A DNA stretch of 5,715 nucleotides from DASQWP01 sp050697555 (GCA_050697555.1 JBOHAD010000116.1:1-5715), one strand, 5' to 3'; counted from the first letter of the stretch, positions 1-5,384 are shown. The notes: generated by a model from the sequence alone, not told the origin. Program-made: numbers and translations.

Positions 1-38
1 TCGTCCGCGAGCGACGGGTCGCTGATCTCGACCTTCAT
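1..38 (-). CDS. Small SDP-motif protein, N-terminal fragment (paralog of the next gene)
   Basis: Only the first 12 complete codons lie in the window; the gene continues past base 1. They read M-K-V-E-I-S-D-P-S-L-A-D. The ATG (bases 38-36) overlaps the TGA stop of the gene upstream on the same strand (37-35) in an ATGA arrangement, which points to translational coupling; no strong Shine-Dalgarno is visible in front of it. The N-terminus matches the neighbour's at six of twelve positions (M, K, V, S, D, P), so I infer a tandem duplication. Function is unknown. The call rests on the overlap and on the likeness to the neighbour, since the fragment is too short to judge alone. Confidence 0.6.
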   Translation of the reverse strand, partial: MKVEISDPSLAD

Positions 39-247
39 CGAACGAGGTCCGCCACGATGCCCGGGTGGCGCGCCCGCCAGTTGGCGAGGTAGAAGCCGAG
101 ATGAAGCTTCGCCTGCTCCGGTGTCGCGGTCGTCGGGATGCTCACCTCGACGGTGTCCGAGTCGGTCTGCGCGGCCGCGTAGTTGGCCCGCTGGAGCGAG
201 GTCAAGAGGTCGTACAGGAACGCAGGGTCGGAGACGTAAACCTTCAT
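35..247 (-). CDS. Small (70 aa) uncharacterised protein starting MKVYVSDP
   Basis: A 70-residue acidic-to-neutral protein with no signal peptide or membrane segment. The start at 247 is preferred over an upstream ATG at 298 because an AAGGAGG Shine-Dalgarno sits 10 nt before it, and because the next gene begins with the same M-K-V-x-x-S-D-P pattern. The sequence suggests a compact alpha/beta fold: a strand at residues 1-6, a helix around 9-20 (LYDLLTSLQRA), a strand around 27-35 (TDTVEVSIP-like), then a helix around 40-56 ending in a W-RARHPG segment. The second small gene follows at once with an ATGA overlap, so the two should be co-expressed. I do not recognise a named domain; it resembles short actinobacterial proteins I have seen annotated as hypothetical. 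A helix-strand-rich domain of the DUF2007 kind is conceivable but unsupported. Confidence 0.8.
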   Translation of the reverse strand: MKVYVSDPAFLYDLLTSLQRANYAAAQTDSDTVEVSIPTTATPEQAKLHLGFYLANWRARHPGIVADLVR

Positions 248-257
248 AGCCGCAGAG

Positions 258-264
258 CCTCCTT
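258..264 (-). promoter_or_regulatory. Shine-Dalgarno AAGGAGG
   Basis: On the minus strand the sequence reads AAGGAGG with 10 nt to the ATG at 247. It is a near-perfect anti-SD match and decides the start of the 70-aa protein against the alternative ATG 51 bases upstream. Confidence 0.75.
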
Positions 265-395
265 GAGGGTTTCTCCGTCTCGGAGTGTGCCCCTCCACGG
301 CGGTCTCGACAACTCCCCGAAAGTAGGGTCGGCGGGGAGGGAGATCCGCCCTTCCGGCCCTGGTCGCCGCGACCGGCGAGGCACATCATTGATCC

Positions 396-614
396 ATGAA
401 GGGGCAGAGGGCGGGGCCGCGGGACGCACGCGACCGGCATCCGCTGGCAGGCGACCGGGAAGTTCGCCGCTGGCGCCGGCTCCAGCTCCTCGCCCTGGGC
501 TACTCGCTCCGAGACGCCCGCCTGCTGGCCGAGTCGCCGGCGGAGCTCGGCACGATCCGCGCCCTGCTCGCGCGCGGCTGCCCGCTCGAGACGGCGCGCC
601 GGATCGTTCTCTAG
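396..614 (+). CDS. Small (72 aa) uncharacterised protein with conserved-looking C-terminus
   Basis: A 72-residue, arginine-rich protein. Residues 1-25 are basic and low in order. From about residue 26 (WRRLQLLALGYSLRDARLLA) to the end (RGCPLETARRIVL) it reads as three short helices with conserved-looking 'LGYS..DA.LLAES..EL' and 'LL.RGCP.E.A.RI' turns. This resembles small actinobacterial proteins I recall, in which a residue run about LL-x-x-GCP precedes a C-terminal RIL/RIVL; function is unknown there too. The ATG at 396 is the first possible start, because an in-frame TGA lies at 390-392. No good Shine-Dalgarno is present, so a leaderless or weakly translated message is possible. The stop shares a CTAG tetranucleotide with the stop of the convergent MBL-fold gene. 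It has no membrane segment and no metal motif (a single Cys). Confidence 0.6.
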   Translation: MKGQRAGPRDARDRHPLAGDREVRRWRRLQLLALGYSLRDARLLAESPAELGTIRALLARGCPLETARRIVL

Positions 615-1246
615 CCGCTCCAGGGCGGGAGCTCGAGCGCTCGCTCGTACGCGGCGCGGTCGTGCACCGGCTCGCCGTGCGACACGATCACGCGCTCGAA
701 CGGGAGCTCGAGCAGCGCCCGCAGCGCGGGGAGCGCCCGCTCCTCGTGCCAGGGCGTCGACCAGACGCGGAGCTCGCCGCCGGGCGCCGTCAGCCCGTCC
801 GCGAAGACGAGCGCGCGCTGCTCCGGCAGCCACAGCGGCGTCTCGTTGCGGCCCCGGCCGTCGTAGAGCGCGACTAGGCCGCCCGGAAGCTCGCTCCCCG
901 GCTCGATCCCCTCGAGGTCGGTCTCCGGGACGTCCCCGGGCCAGAACAGGCTGGGGCCGAAAGCGCGGACGTCGTAGCGGCGGGCGAAGAGGTCGACGTC
1001 GCGGACGTGGTCGGGCTTGAGGACGACGGCGAGCGTCGGCGGGTGCGCGTCGAGTCGCTCCCAGACCTCGGCCGCGTCGTCGGGAGGCGCGAGCGGGTCG
1101 AGGACCGCGACCTCCCCATCGGATTCGACGCAGGTGGAGGTCACGATCCGCTCCCACTCGAGCTCCGGCGCCCAGTCGGGATGCTCGACGCGCCAGAGCC
1201 AGAGACCCGGCGCCACGTCACGGAGCTCGTGGGCCACGGTCGGCAT
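611..1246 (-). CDS. Metallo-beta-lactamase-fold protein with degraded metal site
   Basis: The 211-aa product has the MBL-fold layout: an N-terminal strand pair (VAPGLWLWRV, residues 11-20), a beta strand ending in VAVLDPL (46-52, the usual 'liDp' turn), the region where HxHxDH normally sits, then LVFADGL (146-152, equivalent to the 'GD' motif) and VIVSHGEPV (186-194, equivalent to 'GHG'). The canonical HxHxDH is instead KPDHVRDV (77-84): only H80 remains, while the other His, Asp and His positions hold P78, R82 and D83. D150 and H190 survive. Family members usually hydrolyse phosphodiesters, thioesters or lactams with two metals; this one probably binds metal weakly, or uses another set of ligands. 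Start ATG 1246 is chosen because the fold begins just after it and nothing upstream resembles the family; no Shine-Dalgarno is visible. The gene is transcribed divergently from the MshEN gene. Confidence 0.8.
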   Translation of the reverse strand: MPTVAHELRDVAPGLWLWRVEHPDWAPELEWERIVTSTCVESDGEVAVLDPLAPPDDAAEVWERLDAHPPTLAVVLKPDHVRDVDLFARRYDVRAFGPSLFWPGDVPETDLEGIEPGSELPGGLVALYDGRGRNETPLWLPEQRALVFADGLTAPGGELRVWSTPWHEERALPALRALLELPFERVIVSHGEPVHDRAAYERALELPPWSG

Positions 1247-1307
1247 TGTGTCAATTGCGAATCGAGCGCCGACGCCATCCCGTTGGCCCGGACGGGTGCC
1301 CTCTGAA

Positions 1308-1324
1308 CGTCGGCAAGGCCGACG
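1308..1324. repeat. Perfect inverted repeat (7-bp stem, 3-nt loop)
   Basis: CGTCGGC-AAG-GCCGACG lies in the 165-bp divergent spacer between the MBL-fold and MshEN genes. No T-run follows on either strand, so it is not a typical rho-independent terminator. It could be an operator or a chance GC-rich hairpin. Confidence 0.35.
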
Positions 1325-1398
1325 GACGCGCCGCTGACCGGAGGCAATGACTCGTCCGAGTGATGGCTCGCGCCGGACGCCGGCCCTACGCTCAGCCT

Positions 1399-1404
1399 GG
1401 AAGG
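1399..1404 (+). promoter_or_regulatory. Shine-Dalgarno GGAAGG
   Basis: GGAAGG is followed by 7 nt and then the ATG at 1412, supporting that start for the MshEN-domain protein. A TACGCT hexamer at 1387-1392 fits the loose TAnnnT -10 pattern of actinomycetes but lacks a -35 partner. Confidence 0.5.
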
Positions 1405-1411
1405 CTCCTCC

Positions 1412-1876
1412 ATGAACCTGCGCGACCTGCCCCTCGGAAGCCTGATCGTGCGCGACGGCATCGTCCGCGCTGCCGACGTGCGCGACGCTCTCGTCGAGGC
1501 CCAGGACACGGATCGCCGCCTCGGCGAGGTGCTCCTCGCCCGCGGCTGGATCCGCGAGCGCGACCTCGCGCGGCTCCTCGCCCAGCAGGAGGGGCTCGAC
1601 TTCGTCGATCTCGGGATGATCGACCTCGACGACCGCGCCGTCGACTGTCTCCCAGAGACGGTGGCGCGCGAGAGCGGCGCGGTCGCCTACGGCTTCGCCG
1701 CCAAGGTGCTGCTCGTGGCGATCGCCGATCCCACGGACGAGGCCGCCATGGAGGCCGTCCGGGAGGCGGTCGAGCGACGCGCCCGCTTCGTCGTGGCGAC
1801 GGCGAGCGAGATCGCGGCCGCGCAGCACGACGCCTTCGGCGAGCCGTTCTCAGCGACCGCAGAGCAGCTCGTCTAG
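1412..1876 (+). CDS. Stand-alone MshEN / GspE N-terminal domain protein
   Basis: The whole 154-aa product matches the N-terminal domain of type II secretion and type IV pilus assembly ATPases (GspE/PilB/MshE, GSPII_E_N). In known MshEN proteins this module binds cyclic di-GMP through two 24-residue motifs (RLGxx..xxGx....L...LxxQ) separated by five residues. Here motif 2 is complete: R36 L37 G38, L41 L42, G45, I47, L52, L56, Q59. Motif 1 has L8 G9, G16, V18, V23 and L27, but proline at position 7 for Arg and A30 at the Gln position (Q31 is one residue late); the five-residue gap is kept. The second half is typical as well: GLDFVDL (61-67), a CLPE turn, VLLVAIADPTDE and a VVATASEIAAAQ helix. 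No Walker motif follows, so there is no ATPase. No pilus or secretion gene is in the window. It probably acts as a cytoplasmic c-di-GMP-responsive partner in trans. The start has a Shine-Dalgarno, and the 3' end overlaps the polX-like gene. Confidence 0.85.
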   Translation: MNLRDLPLGSLIVRDGIVRAADVRDALVEAQDTDRRLGEVLLARGWIRERDLARLLAQQEGLDFVDLGMIDLDDRAVDCLPETVARESGAVAYGFAAKVLLVAIADPTDEAAMEAVREAVERRARFVVATASEIAAAQHDAFGEPFSATAEQLV

Positions 1877-3493
1877 CGGGCGCGTGTTGACGACGTCCGC
1901 GGCCGCGGCCCGACCGCGGCGGGCGGTCGCCACCGAGAGCTGCATGTTCCCGAGCCCTCGCACCGAGTGGGCGTCGGTCGAGCAGACGAGCCGCACGCCG
2001 GCGGCCAGCGCCTCGCGGACGTGCGCGCCCGAGAGGTCGAGCCGGTCGGGGAGCCCGTTCACCTCGAGCGCGACGCCCGTCTCGAGCGCGACCGCGAACA
2101 CCTCGTCGAGGTCGAGCGCGTTCTCCGGCCGGTGGTTGAGGATCCGCCCCTTCGGGTGGCTGAGCGCCGACACGTGCGAGTTTCGCATCGCGTCGGTCGT
2201 CCGCTTCGTCAGCTCCCGGCGAGGCATCCGCTGGCCGCCGTGCACGCTCGCCTGCACCCACTCGAGCTCGGCGAGGACGTCGTCCGGAAGGTCGAGCGTC
2301 CCGTCCCTGAGGATGTCGCACTCGATCCCGCGCAGGACGCGGAAGGGCGCGAGCTCCTCGTTCGCGGCCGCGATCTCCTCCGCCTGGCGGCGAAGATCGT
2401 CCGCGGTCACGCCCGGGACGGCGCCGACGCTCGGCGTGTGGTCGCAGATGGCGAGGTACTCGTACTCCAGGTCACGAGCGGCCTCCGCCATCTCGCGCAC
2501 GCTCGCCTTGCCGTCGGAATAGGTTGTGTGGCAGTGGAGGTCGCCCCGGATCTCCTCTAGCTCGAGGAGATCCGGCGGCTCGCCGCGAAACGGCTCCTCG
2601 CGTAGCTCGGGCGGGCACCAACCGAGGCCGAGCCGCGCGAAGACCTCCGTCTCGCTCGCGCCGGAGGGGAGCGGCTCGAGGGCCGCGACGTACTCCGGCG
2701 ACCCGGTGGCGCGGAGAAGCTCGGTGCCGAAGCGCTCCGCGGGGGCGACGACGAGCTCGACGGGAACGCCCTCGACGGTGACGCCGAGGGCACGGCGCTC
2801 GTCCCGCTCGACCACGGCGACGATTTGAGGAAGCTCTGCGAAGCGATCCAGCGCATTCGTATCCCGAGTCACGATGGCAAAGTGCTCGGACGTCTCCCGC
2901 CAGCGCCGCGGATCGCCCGCGAGCTCTCCGCCGACCGCCTCCGCGAGCGCTGCGAGGAGCGGCCGGCTGCGGTTGAGCAGGAGCCCTCGACGCGGGCGCG
3001 GCCGGCCCTCGCGCTCGAGCGTCTCCCGCAGCTTCGCCTCCGTCTTCGGCCCTACACCGGGCACGGTTTGGAGCCGCTCCGCCCGGATGGCCGCGCGAAA
3101 CTCCTCAGCGGTCTCCACCCCGAGCGCCCGCGCGATCTCGACCGCTCGCTTCGGGCCGAGGCCGAGGAAGCGTCCGAGCCCGACGATCTCGGGGGCGACC
3201 TCGCGCTCCAGCTCCCGGAGCTCGGCGATGTCGCCGGTCTCGACGAGCTCGCGCAGGCGCCGTTCGATCCCGGGGCCGATCCCGCGCAGCTCGCGCGCCC
3301 GCCCTGCGGCCACGAGCTCGGCCACGGGCGCCTTGGTCTCCCGCACGAGCTCGGCCGCCCGCCGGTACGCACGCGCCGTGTAGGGGTTCGAGTCCGCGAG
3401 GTCGAGCAGCGCCGCGAACGCCTCCAGCCGGTCGGCGACGGCGGCGTTGTCGAGCTTCAGGCCGGGTGTGGTGGGCTCCACGAGCCCTAGCAT
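1850..3493 (-). CDS. polX: PolX-family protein: PHP exonuclease intact, polymerase site degenerate
   Basis: The 547-aa product has bacterial PolX architecture: an N-terminal 8-kDa-like domain (about 15-85, NPYTARAYRRAAELV), three helix-hairpin-helix turns (GIGPG at 71, GLGPK at 111, GVGPK at 146), a pol beta-like palm (about 170-260) and a C-terminal PHP domain (about 316-540). Canonical PolX proteins fill short gaps in base-excision repair and trim 3' ends. The PHP metal ligands all appear present: H320, H322, D327, H352, E391, H418, H446, D507, H509. The palm, by contrast, has lost its signature: GS became G193-D194, the two metal aspartates of 'GDID' align with H204 and A206, and the third is E246. 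The segment after TGS (263-265), which normally carries the LNEYGLF motif, is also shortened. I infer a DNA-binding 3'-5' exonuclease or phosphoesterase without polymerase activity. Start ATG 3493 is chosen; GTG 3481 is possible. The open frame extends far upstream, but that part is antisense to dadA. Usual PolX length is about 570 aa. Confidence 0.88.
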   Translation of the reverse strand: MLGLVEPTTPGLKLDNAAVADRLEAFAALLDLADSNPYTARAYRRAAELVRETKAPVAELVAAGRARELRGIGPGIERRLRELVETGDIAELRELEREVAPEIVGLGRFLGLGPKRAVEIARALGVETAEEFRAAIRAERLQTVPGVGPKTEAKLRETLEREGRPRPRRGLLLNRSRPLLAALAEAVGGELAGDPRRWRETSEHFAIVTRDTNALDRFAELPQIVAVVERDERRALGVTVEGVPVELVVAPAERFGTELLRATGSPEYVAALEPLPSGASETEVFARLGLGWCPPELREEPFRGEPPDLLELEEIRGDLHCHTTYSDGKASVREMAEAARDLEYEYLAICDHTPSVGAVPGVTADDLRRQAEEIAAANEELAPFRVLRGIECDILRDGTLDLPDDVLAELEWVQASVHGGQRMPRRELTKRTTDAMRNSHVSALSHPKGRILNHRPENALDLDEVFAVALETGVALEVNGLPDRLDLSGAHVREALAAGVRLVCSTDAHSVRGLGNMQLSVATARRGRAAAADVVNTRPLDELLCGR

Positions 3494-3502
3494 GCCCGCT
3501 TC

Positions 3503-3514
3503 GGCCGCGCGGCC
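3503..3514. repeat. 12-bp perfect palindrome GGCCGCGCGGCC
   Basis: A self-complementary 12-mer lies 10 bp upstream of the polX-like ATG in the divergent spacer. Its right arm overlaps a second inverted repeat, CGGCCAG (3510-3516) pairing with CTGGCCG (3526-3532) across a 9-nt loop. No T-run follows. In a GC-rich genome this may be chance, but the position fits an operator or a 5'-UTR hairpin of the polX-like message. Confidence 0.3.
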
Positions 3515-3533
3515 AGCCACAGCCTCTGGCCGG

Positions 3534-3563
3534 TTGTGCGCCAATTCGTGGGGGTGGTACGGT
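3534..3563 (+). promoter_or_regulatory. Possible sigma-70-type promoter for the dadA-like gene
   Basis: TTGTGC (3534-3539) and TACGGT (3558-3563) are 18 bp apart, keeping the TTG of the -35 and the TAnnnT form of actinobacterial -10 elements. Transcription would begin near 3570, giving a leader of about 74 nt. The match is weak (3/6 at each element). Confidence 0.3.
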
Positions 3564-3633
3564 GCGCCGGTGGAGGCCTCGGCAGGCGCCGGCGAGGAAG
3601 TAACGCTGGCGAGGGGAGCGGGCGAGACGGCTT

Positions 3634-3637
3634 GGAG
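3634..3637 (+). promoter_or_regulatory. Shine-Dalgarno GGAG for the dadA-like gene
   Basis: GGAG with a 6-nt spacer to ATG 3644. It supports the MRVLVVGGG start and removes a 36-residue Arg/Gly-rich extension that would precede the Rossmann fold. Confidence 0.5.
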
Positions 3638-3643
3638 TGCTGG

Positions 3644-4879
3644 ATGAGGGTGCTCGTCGTCGGCGGAGGCGTCGTCGGGCTCTGCGCGGCGTACTACCTC
3701 CGCCGCGCCGGGCTCGAGGTCGTGGTCGTCGACCGCGGCCGGTGCGGGCACGGGACGTCTCTCGGGAACGCCGGGTGGATCACGAGGTTCCACGGTCCGC
3801 TGCCCGCTCCCGGGGTCGTGGGCCAGGCTCTCCGCTGGACGCTGCGGGGGAACGGCCCACTCCGCATCCGACCGCGTCCCGACCCCGCTCTGGCCGGATG
3901 GCTCTGGCGCTTCCTGAGGGTTTCCCGGAACGGCAGCTATCCGGCGCGGCTGCGCGCGCTCCTCACTCTGAACCGACGCACGTTCGAGCTCTACGACGGG
4001 CTGCGCGCGGACGGCGTCGCGTTTCCGGCGCCGACGACGGGGATCCTCTTCGCATACCTCACCCGCGGTGAGTTCGAGCACCACCTGGAGGAGCTCTCGC
4101 ACCTGAGGGCAGCCGGGTACGACGATCCCGTCGAGGTCCTCGACGGCGACGGGGCTCGGGACCTCGAGCCTGCGCTCTCCGAACGAGTCGAGGCCGGGCT
4201 CTTCGTCCCGGCCGACCGCTGCATCAGGCCCGAGCTCGTCACGGCTGCGCTTGCCGACTGGCTGCGGGCGGACGGCGTCGAGATCCACGAGGACACCGAC
4301 GTTCGACGACTTCGCCGTGCGTCGGGATCGTGGTCGGCCGAGACAGCGAACGGCGCACTCACGGCGGATTCGGTCGTCGTCGCGGCCGGAGTGGCCTCGC
4401 GGGGGCTCCTCGCCCCCCTTGGCATCCGCCTTCCGCTGGAGGCGGGCAAGGGCTACAGCGTCGTCGTGATGGGACGAGGGTCGGCGCCTCGACGGGCCGT
4501 CGGCCTCATGGAGGCAAAGGTTCCCTACACGCCGTTCGGCGAGAGCGCCCGCCTGACGGGCTTTCTCGAGCTCGGAGCAGTCGGCGCAAGCGTGCCCGCG
4601 GCGCGGGTGGACGAGATCGTCCGAGGCGCCGTGCCCTACTTCCGCGACTGGCGTCCCGAGCGGCGCCTTCATGCCTGGGCAGGGTTCCGGCCCCTCACGC
4701 CCGACGGCTTGCCGTTCATCGGCCGCCTTCCTCGCTGGGAGCAGCTCTACGTCGCGGCGGGGCACGGGACGATGGGCTTCACGCTCGCGCCGGCGACTGG
4801 AGAGGCGCTCGCCCGGCTCGTGGCGGGCGACGCGCCCGCCGACCTGCTCGCTCCCTTCCGGCCGGACCGGGCCATCTAG
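3644..4879 (+). CDS. FAD-dependent D-amino-acid dehydrogenase/oxidase (DadA-like)
   Basis: The 411-aa product belongs to the DAO family of flavoenzymes. It starts directly with a Rossmann ADP-binding strand-turn-helix: VLVVGGGVVG (residues 3-12, GxGxxG), a second strand ending in D30, and the DadA-like TSLGNAGWI stretch (38-46). The middle carries the substrate domain (about 50-320), including VVVAAGVAS (244-252, second FAD strand) and LEAGKGYSVVV (265-275, compare the LKGYS of DadA). The C-terminus has AGFRPLTPDGLPFIG (346-360) and GHGTMGFTLAPATGE (373-387), both strongly conserved in the family. E. coli DadA is 432 aa. It would deaminate D-amino acids oxidatively to 2-oxo acids, passing electrons to the quinone pool; sarcosine/glycine oxidase or opine oxidase activity cannot be excluded. 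No DadX racemase is nearby. ATG 3644 is chosen over an upstream in-frame start at 3536 because the fold starts there and GGAG lies 6 nt before it. Confidence 0.88.
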   Translation: MRVLVVGGGVVGLCAAYYLRRAGLEVVVVDRGRCGHGTSLGNAGWITRFHGPLPAPGVVGQALRWTLRGNGPLRIRPRPDPALAGWLWRFLRVSRNGSYPARLRALLTLNRRTFELYDGLRADGVAFPAPTTGILFAYLTRGEFEHHLEELSHLRAAGYDDPVEVLDGDGARDLEPALSERVEAGLFVPADRCIRPELVTAALADWLRADGVEIHEDTDVRRLRRASGSWSAETANGALTADSVVVAAGVASRGLLAPLGIRLPLEAGKGYSVVVMGRGSAPRRAVGLMEAKVPYTPFGESARLTGFLELGAVGASVPAARVDEIVRGAVPYFRDWRPERRLHAWAGFRPLTPDGLPFIGRLPRWEQLYVAAGHGTMGFTLAPATGEALARLVAGDAPADLLAPFRPDRAI

Positions 4880-4920
4880 CCGCGCCGCACGTGTCGTCGT
4901 AGGCGCCGGCACGAGAGCCT

Positions 4921-4926
4921 TAGAAT
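4921..4926 (+). promoter_or_regulatory. Possible -10 element TAGAAT for the SRPBCC gene
   Basis: TAGAAT matches the -10 consensus at 5 of 6 positions and lies 14 bp before the ATG at 4941, in the 61-bp gap after the dadA-like stop. Transcription would begin about 8 nt before the ATG, giving a nearly leaderless message. This fits the absence of a Shine-Dalgarno there. No convincing -35 is seen. Confidence 0.35.
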
Positions 4927-4940
4927 CGCGCCTCCCTCGC

Positions 4941-5384
4941 ATGGTGTCCGAGGATCGCTATTGCCACACTGCCTCGATCGCGGTCGCTGCGCCCGCGCAG
5001 GCCGCCTTCGACTACCTCGCCGACGGCCTGCGGCAGGGCGAGTGGACGCTGGGCGCCTCCGACCGGCGCGAGGTCGGTAACGGCCTCTTCGTCGGCACCT
5101 CGATCTTCGACGGGAGCGAGGCGTACGTGCGCATCGTCCCCGAGCCCGAGCACCTCCTCGTCGCGTGCTCGGTGGGCCCGGCGCCGGAACGCCTCATCCC
5201 GCGCATCTGGCTGCGTGTCGTTCCGGGAGGAGACCTCGAGCAGCCGGAAGGGGCCTGCGTGGTCACTCTCCTCGCGTGGCGGCCGGCCGGCCAGAGCGAC
5301 GACTCATGGCGACTCACGCGCGCGACCCACGAGACGGAGATCTTTCTCATCAAGGGATTTCTCGAGGGACGCGGAGCGGCGTGA
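4941..5384 (+). CDS. SRPBCC (START-like) fold protein
   Basis: The 147-aa product has the pattern of the SRPBCC/polyketide-cyclase superfamily: an opening strand plus helix in which a residue run HTASIAVAAPAQAAFDYLAD (9-28) equals the usual 'v..s.pv..Vf..laD', W35 in the following turn, then antiparallel strands (GNGLFVGTSIF, 47-57; EAYVRIVPEP, 60-69; LLVACSVGP, 72-80; RIWLRVVPG, 88-96; CVVTLLAWRP, 106-115) and a long C-terminal helix (about 125-142). Such proteins bind hydrophobic or aromatic ligands; some are cyclases, many are carriers or of unknown role. No catalytic set can be assigned. No signal peptide is seen, so it is likely cytoplasmic. The start at ATG 4941 matches the domain edge; there is no Shine-Dalgarno, but a TAGAAT -10-like element lies just upstream. 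The next gene's GTG overlaps the stop, so the two are probably coupled. Confidence 0.75.
   Translation: MVSEDRYCHTASIAVAAPAQAAFDYLADGLRQGEWTLGASDRREVGNGLFVGTSIFDGSEAYVRIVPEPEHLLVACSVGPAPERLIPRIWLRVVPGGDLEQPEGACVVTLLAWRPAGQSDDSWRLTRATHETEIFLIKGFLEGRGAA

Noticed and set aside
65..877. 270-codon plus-strand open frame
   Set aside because: It is Arg/Pro/Gly-rich and lies opposite the 70-aa gene and the MBL-fold gene, and across the 72-aa gene in another frame. It has the composition of a GC-rich shadow.
1249..1254. TTGACA (minus strand), an exact -35 consensus
   Set aside because: It ends 2 nt before the MBL-fold ATG, so it could only drive transcription starting inside the gene, and no -10 is seen at the right distance.
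1247..1828. N-terminal extension of the MBL-fold frame, antisense to the MshEN gene
   Set aside because: The extension is low-complexity in character and unlike the family, while the plus strand carries a well-defined MshEN domain with a Shine-Dalgarno.
3385..3395. GGTTCGAGTCC, a perfect match to a tRNA T-loop/B-box
   Set aside because: No acceptor stem, D-arm or anticodon arm surrounds it. On the other strand it encodes the conserved D-S-N-P region of the polX-like protein.
3536..3643. 36-residue N-terminal extension of the dadA-like protein
   Set aside because: It is Gly/Arg-rich, is not a signal peptide, would precede a Rossmann strand that normally starts at residue 2-3, and the inner ATG has a Shine-Dalgarno.
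4882..4906. Possible terminator hairpin after the dadA-like gene (GCGCC ... GGCGC)
   Set aside because: The stem is only 5 bp with a 15-nt loop and no T-run follows.
3494..4942. Upstream in-frame extension of the polX-like frame by 483 codons, antisense to the dadA-like gene
   Set aside because: PolX homology starts just after ATG 3493, and the opposite strand encodes a clear flavoenzyme. Long antisense open frames are expected in GC-rich DNA.
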